Shown one piece after another: positions 1 to 10,900 of a stretch of DNA of 64,000 nt; the first letter of the stretch is position 1; each line of letters begins with the position of its first letter. A model generated the notes under the pieces. It was not told the DNA's origin. It saw only the letters and a program-made list of their open reading frames with translations, and ran no database searches. The translations under genes were made by a program, and so were the position numbers. The stretch comes from Branchiostoma belcheri (Eukaryota; Chordata; Leptocardii; Amphioxiformes; Branchiostomatidae): positions 2,769,754 through 2,833,753 of the forward strand of contig NW_017803910.1 of the NCBI RefSeq assembly GCF_001625305.1, in the 5' to 3' direction.

Positions 1-122
1 ACCTGTACCTTAACGCATGCTTTAAGATGTGCTTAAAGGTAGGATTTTGTGCAGTAATTGTTGTTTAAGTGGATACATTAAGACATTGATATATTTGACT
101 AAATGTAAAATCAATCCTTTTT

Positions 123-3100
123 ATGACTGAAGAAACGCCAGCACCAAAGCCACCAACTCCACCGCCTCCAGCGAGGAAAATCCCGTTTCCCGGACCACGT
201 AAGTTTGGTTCATGTTTAGTGCTGATAATGCACATATGTCCACCACAAGAAATATACAAATAAACGCATTGCACGTTTGTTTTGGGTTCTATTATGAACA
301 TCCCATACTGTTTGTGACATCTCGTTTTGCGCCTTATAGCTTGGCGCGCTTAGCGCCGTTACAGTCTTTATATTTAAAGTATATTGATGAAGGTTCAAAG
401 AAAAGAGCCCAAGAATGAAGGTTTAAATTCAAAGGAAGTGGGTTGTTGTAAAACTCAACATTCTGTGCGCCTCCGCCTTCAGATTACAGGCTAAAAAACT
501 CAATGTTAAATTTGCCAATGCGAATGAAGATATCAAGTTTGTATTAGAAGTACCGGTCTTCTTCTCGTATCACATTAATGTCCATCCAACTATCGCCACG
601 CCCAGCCAGGGCGGCTTGACCACGCCTTACACTCACCCCTCCCTCCTTCTGTCTCTCTTTACAGCCACGCCGGACGAGGAAGAAAAGGTTTGCAGGAAAA
701 CTTTCATCCCTTTCTCTTCCTGTCTTCTCTTCCTTCTATCCTTTATTTCCATCTGTTCCCTGCTAACTAACCACTGCCTGAAGTCTGCCCTGGCTGTGCA
801 TGCGCAATGATAGCCGCGGCGACTGTTGCAGTGTTTCTCTTGCTTGCAGTCTTTTACATTAGCCCTAACGCAAACGACTGCAAGCAAGAGAAGCCCTGCA
901 ACAGTCGCCGCGGCTAGCGCAATGAGAACTATGAGTTTTTCCTGACTGCCCCCCTCCCTCCTTCTTCAGCTCTCCTCAGGAAGCTCAGACATATCTTCTA
1001 CGCCGCCTGGTTTGTAGCTTTTCTTAAGGCGCAGCAGAAAAAGGTAGGATGGAATTGTTTCATCTTCAATTTCATAAAGACCAGTAAAGACCAGGAATTG
1101 ATTATTTAGATAGATGTATATTTTTATGCTCTCAGCGGTTTTACATTCAAGCGTTTCTATTGAATAAAAATATACTAAAAATGAATTTACACCATGGCCA
1201 CAAAAAAATCGAATCAATAACAGTCATGATTACTTAAAGCCATTGTTTACTTAGTAATACTTAGTCCCCTTCGCTGCCGTATGTTTCTTACGTTGATATT
1301 GTGAGACTGGATGGTATGTTTCCCGGTGCCACAATTGTTTCAATGTAAAATCAAATGTTTATTTACGGTATGTGTTTCCATGTTTTGTCTCTCTTTTCAA
1401 CAGAATCGAGAAAAGAGACTAGAAGAAGAGTTCCTGTTTGGCATTCACCTGAAGGAAGCCGTGTCAGCCCTGCATAGGATATACCTAAATGTAAGTATCA
1501 ATTCCGAAAAAAGCTTCGATTGCGTGTTACTGAGTGTTGCTACATTTTGACGTTTATGTTTCTTACTGTGATATGTTTTTACTCTCGTATTGTACTACGT
1601 CTGTACTTTTTGTGGATCGGACGTTACCTGTGTTGACATGTACCATTACTAATAAATACAAATAAATGTATTAATTTTTATGTTTCTCCAGCCGGAAGGC
1701 CCTGTGAACGAGATTTTAAGAACGGCCGTCTTGGACGGAACCATAGATACAAAGGTAAGGCACATATCAGTTACCAAGAGCCGCACAGACATGCACAAGA
1801 GAGACAAATTGAATATAATTCGGAGTGTTGTCTCTGTTGTAGACAATTATTTCCTGATACTATGGATAATAACAATGTTAATTTAATTTTTTCTTTTGTT
1901 GGTTTACTGTATTTGAACAATAACAAATGTTCAAAGATGTTATGTCAGGCTGTAATTTGGGGGTGTTTTTAGACTTGTTAAAAAATCTTTTTACAAAAGT
2001 AGAAAGCCCGATAAAAAAGCCTAAAAACACACCAAAGCCCAAACGTCTGCTTGGAGAGTAACCTCTGGCATGCTTTGTTGCTGTTGTAGCGTGACGCTCG
2101 AGGCTCTGTTGTGGAGTTTGTGGACTCCAGACAAGCCATTCCTCAGGTCTGCTACATCATCGAAAACCTCACCTACAACATCACCGAGATCATGGTACGA
2201 GTTGGGGACTTCTCAGTCGTTTATCTATTTCAATGATAATAATAATTATGATACTCATAGTCTTAGTTTAATCATAATCAATTTTTATAATTGTCATGTA
2301 GTAAAATATTCTTATTACTGTATCACATTGAATTATTAAGTTTTATTATATCAAATACTAATAATTATAAATATTATCAATGATAATTCTAATGATTATT
2401 GATATTATGTCATTAGTATTGATGATAATGATAATTATGTTCATCAACAATAATTTCAATTTACTAATCATTATAATATTATATCATAGTTGAAAATAAA
2501 TTGATTCTGAGTTATGTTTTACTTTTCCTACAGCCGGACAAGGGTGTCCTGGGAACCAACAAGAAAGCCTCGATTTTCCACTTGGTACAAGATAGGAAAA
2601 CTTTCCCCAAGGGATACTTCTGGCAGCTTGAAAGGGTACAGTATACTCTAAATCATTTGTCTATTGCTGCTTTATGTGTCTAAACCACATTTATGTTTGC
2701 TGAAGGAAAACATATTGCTTTTGCTCAGTTTCCTCTTCTCCAAACACAAAAGGTCAATGACCTGAACCAGAAGTCTGTCACCGTGGTAGCTAGTGTTGGG
2801 TTACATCATGTTGCAATTTTATAGCAGGAGGGATTTAGACTCCTGTCTGACCATATATATGTGTTTGAGTAAGAATTAACAGAGCAGACCATATGCGAAG
2901 GTAAACATAATGCATTTGTTATCCATCTGTATTGATATTAGTCTATTGATGTTAATGTTCCCGTTCACAGGCTGAGCTGGAGTTTGATGCTCTGGACAGA
3001 ACAGTTCGAGTAAATAAGCGCAGGGCGGCCATGCTGGTCATTGGCATGTACTTGTCCAGGGGACTCATAACCACGGTAAGAGCGCTGACTAGCAGGCTGT

Positions 3101-4589
3101 ACAAGTACTGCAGGCTTGTTTACACCTGTTGACATCAGTCAATGCTGTTGGATGGTTGTCAGTTATCTTGTGAACATTGTGTGTAATTTTTGAATAGTGA
3201 CATAGTAGCCCTAAACATAATTTCATCCGGTTGGTAGAACACAGGATATTTCTATTTTCTTATTCACAACCAAGGATTCTTCTTTGGAAGTTTGAAGCTC
3301 TGAAGATGTCTGATAGACTTCGAAACATAACCAAGGCTAAGGAAAAATCCCTGGTTGTGTATACGAAAATCCAAATATCCAGTGACATAGTAGGTCTGTT
3401 GGTTAGTTTGTCAGTTGGTTGCAGCATGGTGTAATGTTTAGCTTGTTGAATCCCCCCCTCCTCCCATAGTTACTGATGAAGCCACTAGACTACGGTCTGT
3501 CCACAACAATGCTGGATGATGTTGGGGAGAGGAACTTAAAACTTCTGGCCACACTGTTCCTAAACCTCGTCCGGAGGGCATCAGTGCCAGCCAAGGAACA
3601 GCCATGGGTAGGATTAAGTGTACCTCTTATAAAGAAATAATTGTATATAATGTTATCTTATGAAATTGTACATTGATGTACAGTATTCCTATTTCCTTTG
3701 TGTACACTACCCTCTACTGGAAGAATACATGTAGCTGTCACTCATGGGTAGGCAGCTAAATGAGAGTTTGAACCGCAATACGGGTAAACTGTATGTAAAT
3801 TTTGTCAATGCTGTTGAAATGCTTTATTGACAACGGGCCCACTTGTTGTCTAAACATGCCCCCTAGCCAATTCCAATGGAACTGCATTCATATCTACATA
3901 TGTACACGGATGAGGAAATGAGGGGGATTTATAAGTTATGGCAACAGTTAAGAAGGTCTTGATTATGCTGAGGTACATACATTTTGTATACAGTCTGTAT
4001 GTAGTTAACTGTGCACTTTCTCCCCCTAGCCAGTGCCTGTGGAACTGCAGCGCTTCATCTTCTCAGATGAAGAGATGCGGCAGATCTACGGCAACAGCAA
4101 AGTCAAGAAAAGTCTGGAGTATGCAGAGGTAGGCCTTCAGTACCCTACACCATAGGTTACATACGGTAATGTTATAGGGCTATCAGGTATTCAGAGTAGG
4201 ATATTGTATCAAAATAAAAGAGAGGTTATCATCATACCTGCCCTGATGCTTGCAGTTTTAATTGATTGATTAATTGATATCATCATACATTGTACTTTGA
4301 TAGAAAAAAATTTAAATCCAGCAAAAATCATTCGAATTCAATATGCTTCAAGAGCAGTAAGAGAATTGGGGACCCAATCCCAACAAGTACTACTAAGTAT
4401 AGGCGGTGTCTAGGCTGGAAAAGGTAACAGTTACAGGTAGTAGATCAAAAGTTAAAACCTTGACTGTGGCAGATTCATACATGTAGATTGAATAATGTAA
4501 ACTCTGTGTCATTTCAGAAACTGTTACGAGACTGGGCAGAGGAATACGTCAAGCGACTCATCAAAGCGAGAGATCCAGATGATGAGTAA
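123..4589 (+). CDS. Unrecognised multi-exon protein, about 306 aa
   Basis: Ten exons join in phase: 123-198, 970-1043, 1404-1490, 1692-1754, 2090-2194, 2534-2635, 2971-3075, 3470-3607, 4030-4128, 4518-4589 (TAA). From the third exon on, every exon is a multiple of three with GT/AG borders, which strongly supports a real gene. The N-terminus is proline-rich (TPAPKPPTPPPPARK), followed by a charged helix-like stretch (AAWFVAFLKAQQKKNREKR) and a mostly helical body, ending KARDPDDE. No signal peptide, membrane segment or catalytic motif is visible. I do not recognise the family. The ATG at 123 is preceded by a possible acceptor (AG at 127-128), so the true start may lie left of the window. A 23-nt segment at 665-687 with splice borders could be an extra exon after the first (PTPDEEEK), but its end phase does not fit the canonical acceptor at 969. 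Confidence 0.8.
811..916. mobile_element. 106-bp palindromic MITE with 9-bp TSD
   Basis: A near-perfect palindrome starts TAGCCGCGGCGACTGTTGCA and ends with its reverse complement. It is flanked on both sides by the identical 9-mer gcgcaatga (802-810 and 917-925), a target-site duplication. A second copy of the same length lies at 17047-17152. It sits in an intron of the gene at 123-4589. Confidence 0.93.
2001..2065 (+). repeat. Dispersed repeat, copy 1
   Basis: The stretch beginning gaaagcccgataaaa, followed by cctaaaaacac and a tttggaaagtaa-like end, recurs in the same orientation at 19190-19265. It is an unclassified interspersed repeat in an intron. Confidence 0.6.
3867..3972 (+). pseudogene. 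Decayed duplicate of the penultimate exon
   Basis: After a ccccctag acceptor like that of the real exon 4030-4128, this segment reads PIPMELHSYL...TDEEMRGIY, matching PVPVELQRFIF...SDEEMRQIY of the functional exon. The 3' part still resembles VKKSLEYAE and ends in gctgag|gt, matching the real donor. It is 106 nt against 99 nt, so it is frameshifted, and an in-frame TGA follows. It is a tandem exon duplication that has lost coding capacity. Confidence 0.85.
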
Positions 4590-5297
4590 AAAAACACAGC
4601 CGATCATCAGCTATTCACTGTAATTGAAAGCCAATATAACTTACAAATTCTTTCCAAAAGTGCTGTTCAGTCACTATGTTCGCTAACTTGCTATCAAGAA
4701 ACACCAGAGGTCTGTATTACAAATTTACACCATAAGTACAATTTGTAGATTGCAGCATCTTACAGCAAATTTTTCAATGTAAATACTGTACAGCAATTCT
4801 TGTGTGTCAGAATCACATGTACATAAGGGGAGATAAACCATTAGAGCATACTAGTATCGTGCTTTTGTACTGTGATTATACAGAGGGGATGTCTCAAAAC
4901 ATCCTCTACACATGGAGCAACAGTGATACCTTCAGTCAAAACGTACCAAAGGAAAGCCACATACATGTTTCTATAAGCCATGTAAATATACCTATTCTAT
5001 TTCATTTTGTAAAGTTTGGAATATCATTTCAAAATGTGTTTGAATTCATTCTTTCACACTTAAAGATAGAGTGATTAACATGTCTTATTATAAAAATGCA
5101 TTTATGAAACCAGTCAGGCAGTTCACTGCACCCTTGACGGCAATACACGTGTATATGTATCAGATGAAAGCCATTACTAAATTAATGATTGTTGCATATC
5201 AAACTTTCAGAAATACCACAACAGTATAATCATTGTGTAAATATATAGTGCAGACAATAAGATAATATGATGTTGCAATGTTTTTGTGGACAAAAAC

Positions 5298-5410
5298 AAT
5301 AAATCTGGCCGTCTTGCCCTAAAATTATTACTACATGTACGCACTTAAGATACTTTGATTGTTGCATGTTGTACATGTATGTGTCCACAAACTATAAAAC
5401 ATTCAATAAA
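5298..5410 (+). other. Polyadenylation signals of the gene at 123-4589
   Basis: AATAAA occurs at 5298-5303 and 5405-5410, giving a 3'UTR of roughly 0.7-0.85 kb after the TAA at 4589. Stretch 4590-5430 has no supportable coding region and reads as 3'UTR. Confidence 0.5.
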
Positions 5411-5949
5411 TCCACAAGAAAAGAGATGTCTCTTTGATGATACCTACATCTATTTTCTGTTCTGAAATGCTTAAAGCCTTCCTGTTTCACAACATTTGTG
5501 GTAACCTCCTCCCTCCCAGCCTTTTAGAGAGTAACACCTATCAGAAAATGTATGCTCCATCACTTGGAGGTAGGTTGTTTCAGAAAACGGTGTGTCAAAC
5601 TAGCTTCTACATAAGGTGTCGCAGCACACGCACATCCAATCAGAAGGGCATTTCATCACCTTGGATAAAGTGCAAATACTGGACACTGAACCAGATTATT
5701 TCGTGAGAGAAGTAAAAGAAGCTATGTACTAAGAGGCTATCTGTTAGAGCCCACCAGTCGACATCACCTGCCAGGCTCGAGTCAGGTATCTCTAACTTCT
5801 AAGATACATCACTCCTGAAGGTCAACATAAGAGTGACTGAAAAGTTTCGGTGAGCTGTCTGCGATGGTGTTGATCATCAAAAGTATCAAACTTCATTTTC
5901 AAAGATAACTCTTCAAAGACACACACACACAAACAACTTTCTATGGCAT

Positions 5950-5955
5950 TTTATT
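5950..5955 (-). other. Polyadenylation signal for the ATXN7L3-like gene
   Basis: TTTATT on the plus strand (AATAAA on minus) lies about 1.95 kb past the stop at 7910. The interval 5950-7909 is AT-rich, has no convincing ORF, and is best read as 3'UTR of a gene convergent with the plus-strand gene. Confidence 0.45.
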
Positions 5956-7909
5956 GTACATACTCATGTACAAATTTTTTTGTTGGGTATTTAAAACACT
6001 TTTCACAAACAGTGTTTACAGGGCTTGCTGCTGTAACTGACGAATAGCAGTCAGTTATAACCAAAACAGTACAAAAGATACATTCGCTCACTAGAAAATA
6101 TAAACTGCCTTCAATCTAAAGGCATGCACAACAAAGGATATAATCTTTGTCTACAATCGTATTAACCATAAACAAAAAGCATCATACAAAACAGTGCTGC
6201 ATCTACAGAAAACCAGGGAAATTACACAGAATTTTGTCTTGCTGGAGTGACAAATAAAGATATATTAACAAAATTAGCTTCTAATTCTGACACCAAAAGT
6301 AACATCTTTTAAAGTAACTTCCAACTATAACTCAAGGAACAACAGGAAGAAATTAAATGGTCTCAATGATGTATCCAAGGTATAGATAACAAATCTTGTG
6401 ATACATTGTGTATATTATGCTTTCCATCAGTTACTGCAAGTTTTATTCTAACAGTTGAAGAGCTGGTGCAATAATTTAGTCCTCTTCACACAGAGCAAGT
6501 GATACATTCACATCCTTTTGTCTTGCCATGCAAATACTTTCTTTTTCAGCTATCAATTTTGTCTCCAGTCATGATTCAATATCCATTGTAGAGAAAACAG
6601 ACAGTCAAGTGGTATCTTGTCCCAAAGAAAAGGAAAGTAGAAAATCTTCAACATTTACCAATCAATACATCGCATTCAACATTTCGTGGTTTCCTCATAG
6701 GCAAGAATACCATGAAAAGCACATGATCTTTTCCACAACTCAAGATGACTACTCTCTGAATATATCTTGCTGTTCTCAGTCTTCATATCTTAATCATAAA
6801 AGACCAGTCTCTGTATTGGCTTTGTATCTAACTATTTGTATGTTTCTTTTTTCCATACAATATCATGTGTGTATATCTCTTCCTGCAGAGGTATATGTTT
6901 TGCTAAGAAGTGGATAAAATTCTTGATCACAACTTGATCATAAATAGTTACTGGATCACTTGGTTGACACAAATAAATATTAATTGTGACTATGGTATAA
7001 ATACTCCCTTGCTACGAGTACAACATGTATAGTTGGTAAATATGTAACAACTTTTCTGTCGGGATAAAAATTCCAAAGCTTTTCAAGTATAACATGTTGT
7101 GTTAATGCAGCTACAGCCTTAAATACTTCATCTTTGAAGCTATCACATAAATCCTATGGGTGTCACTAACACCAGAAATACTTGATATCAAATCAAGTCA
7201 CTGTCAGATCAAAGTATTCCCACAACTCTTCAAGTTATGTTGACAAAATGCAATAGAGCAAGGTAGCATGAAGTGTACCTAGGCTAAATCTAAGGTACTA
7301 TTACACTTGTATATATTTTACGCAGTACATTTTGTGGATTAAATGTACAAATACTAGTAAATCTTAGCATGATCAGACAGTGTCAGAAATTAACACAAAG
7401 TACTACTAATCTTTACTGTTGCATCTCCCTCAAATAATAATCTACATGGAACAAAACTAAATACATCTCTGCTGGTTTTGTAAGGATCTTTCCAGCATGC
7501 CTTAATCATATCAAATAATAAAGATCTGATGAATATCATACAACATAACATCTACAGTCTGATGGCTTCTCTGTCTATACAGAGTACAGGGTACAGGGAT
7601 TACACAAGGTTTACTGCAAGATTGGCTAAATCACGAAAACTCCACTATATGATTGTATTTTCATCTTGCTGCAAGTACATGTACCTTTACAAACTATATC
7701 ACTATTTACTTTACACTGAAAATAGCTGTTAGTCATATATATCACTTAACTTTCTCATCTAAAAATGCCCCATTTCTCTGAAAAATGCATTGCAGCTTTG
7801 TTTTACTTATTATACAGTACATATGTCCAACATTGTCACACATGTAATGTGATATCACCCATAGGGTCATGGACTAGAGGATCATGGGACTAGAGCATGA
7901 TGGGATAGG

Positions 7910-10900
7910 TCAGTGAAGGTCGTACTGTTGTAAGATAGGATTCTTTGATTTCGACTTCTTGTGGGTGTGTCCTTCTTTCTTCTTACTCTTTTTCTTCTTA
8001 GAAGGGGCACTGGTACTAGCACTAGCACTACCTGAAAATGTAAGGGAATGCATACACGTAAGTGTACGTAGTTCTGTTGTCAAGAAAAACATACACTTTT
8101 ATCAGCTTTAGCATTCCTTCCCTTTTCTACCTTATGATATATAAAAAAGGAACTGATACAGAACCTTTCTACCAAGACACCAACCAACCAACCAAGGTTG
8201 GCTGAGCACGTCGGCAGAACGTACTGCGCCTGCGCAGAACCCCGCATTTTTCGTTGGATTTTTGGTCAACGTTGCATCAGAATTTTGACTGTTGCAGAAG
8301 ATATCTTTTCCAACACACCATTTGGAAACTACTGTTGAAATTCTAACCTTATATGAGCGAATACAACCTTATATGAGACGTTCTGCTGAAGTGCTATGTA
8401 CAATACATTATGGGTTTCGCGCACGTGCTGGTTGGCTGAAGTTTGTAAGCAGTCTGACTAGATCTGGCCATGTCTACCTTTCTATATAAATTAAGATAGT
8501 TATAGGACTTACTGTTACTGGCAGGACCTGTTGTCATCCCCATAGTCTCCCACTGTTGGACAACCCTCATGGAGGAAACTGTGGGAGAGAAAATGTCAGT
8601 CATCTACATACATGTGTACATACACAGTTCTACTGTGCACAGTTCTACTCTTCATGTCATGTTGACAATGTGTCTCTCTCTTGGCTTGCCTTCGCTTACT
8701 AAGACATATAAGTGACCCTTGGCAGATGATGGCCACACGAAAACTATATAGTCTGGTGGCAGAGACCGATAAGCGTGCAGTGCGGTCCATACAAAGTTTT
8801 TTTGTTGTTTCTATATCTCTGAGGTGTGCTCTTTCAGAATCTGAATGATGCCACTCTGTCATCCTTGGGCAATTCGCACAATATGCAAATTAAGGTGGCC
8901 ATTACTGAAAATCAGTTTTTCGTCAATATCTCAGTAACTACTCATGGTATCAGAATAATTTTGGTGTCTATCGCCATCTTTTGAGGGATAACGAATTAAA
9001 TCTAGCCATTTCAGTAAAGTTAGAACCACTATTTTTTGCTAAATATGCAAATTTGGGCCGCGCAATATGCAAATTAGGGCGGCCATTACTGAAAATCAGT
9101 TTTTCGTCAATATCTCAGTAACTACTCATGGTATCAGAATAATTTTGGTGTCTATCCCCATGTTTTGAGGGATAACGAATGGAATTAAGCCATTTCAGTA
9201 AAGATCAAACCAGTTTTTTTGTGCTGAAATATGCAAATTAAAGCCGCACAATAGGCGAATCAAGGTGGCCATTACTGAAAATCTGTTTTCCGTCAATATC
9301 TCAGTAACTACATATGGTATTATAATATCTTTGGTGTCTTTCCCCATGTTTTTTTTTGGAATAACTATTGAGCATAAGGCCATTTCAGTGGAGATCAAAT
9401 AGATATTTTTTGTGCTTAATTTGCAAATTTAGGCCGCCATTACTGAAAATCTGTTTTTCGTCAATATCTCAATAAATCTCATGGTATCAACAATAATTTT
9501 GATACAATACACATACATTTGTACTATACACATGTTTTGAAGGCTAGATAATCAGAATAAACCATCCCAGTATTAATCACACCAACATTTAATGCAAATT
9601 ATGCAAAAACTAACCAGTATATAGCATGGGCGCCTGTACCTCTGAACACTGATAGGATTGTTAATAAATGATACAATCTGTTAAAAAAATATTAGACCCT
9701 TCATAAGCCCACACCTGTGCCTTACCAGCGTCTGTGTACAGGCAGAATAAAGCGCTAACTTGACGTCCTGAATTTTATGTCAGCGTGGCCCGTGTAGAAT
9801 TTAAGTCAGAGTTGAATTCTTCTTGATTCCCGGACAGGCCAAAATAGCCCGGTAGCCGCGGGGTGTCCCACGCCTGAAAGTGTCAAAAACAGCCCGGGAA
9901 CTACCCGCCAGGGACTTTTTTTTACAATTGGGACCAAAGCTTAACAGATCTCCAAAAAGATGACCGGCGGCCGCTCAAAAGTGCACAGTCCTAATTAAGG
10001 CGAAGGATGGGACCCTACCACTGTCTTAGGGGAGGACAAGCTTGTCAGGTGGGCAGAATACTTTTCAAAAAGTCTTAAACCGCTCAAGCCATACCTCAGT
10101 AGCATTAGTCACCTACACCCATTACCTGTTGAGATCGAGGACATCTCCGAAGCTGAAGTCAGTCACCAGGCATGAATGGCATCACTTCAGAGATGCTGAA
10201 AGCCGAGGGTGACTGTGTTGTGAGATGGATGCTTTTCTGATCGCCGTACATCGCAAACGCTTTAATAGAACCATAACCATCTTCCCTAGTACGCCTTCCT
10301 TGGAATAAAGCAGGCATTCAACGGCGATCACAGGGAAGTGCTGGAGGACTGGAAGAACGGATCAGTAGTTAAGCTGGAGTCACATTTGAAACGGGACCTG
10401 CTCGGCATGTTCTCGGTGTAGACGCCGGCCGGCGTCATGAAGCCGAGCGTACGCCGGCTGTCAGGGTCACAATTGAATTTTCCTTTACGGCTCCCTGTCG
10501 GGGCGCTGAGGCGGCTTCTATGTAAAATTCACAAAATTTTGGTCCCCTTGACGACCGGTTTCTGTTAGGGACCCATCCGGTGCCCAGTCAGTCTTCTGTC
10601 AGACCTGTGCGGGGTGCGGTAGGGTGCCGACTAGCTCTTGCATTCCGGCCGGGCAGCTACAGGGTCCCTGGCGGGGTCAAGGGGCGATCCTGGCAGGTCC
10701 CAGGCTGGTACGCCTGTGGCTGGTATGGTGGGTTCGGCCCTGCTGGTTGATGCGCAGACCAGTGTATGGTCACTATGACTGACTGATGATGTAGCTATGT
10801 CGAGAACAGCACAGTACCCTCTATATTGTCTATAACTACCTTCTTCTGAACAATTCTAGCACAGAACAACACACGTGACTTCATAATCTTGGACAGGTGT

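Noticed and set aside
6528..6917. 129-codon open frame on plus strand
   Set aside because: It lies in the AT-rich 3'UTR of the convergent gene, has no domain or compositional sign of coding, and no splice partners.
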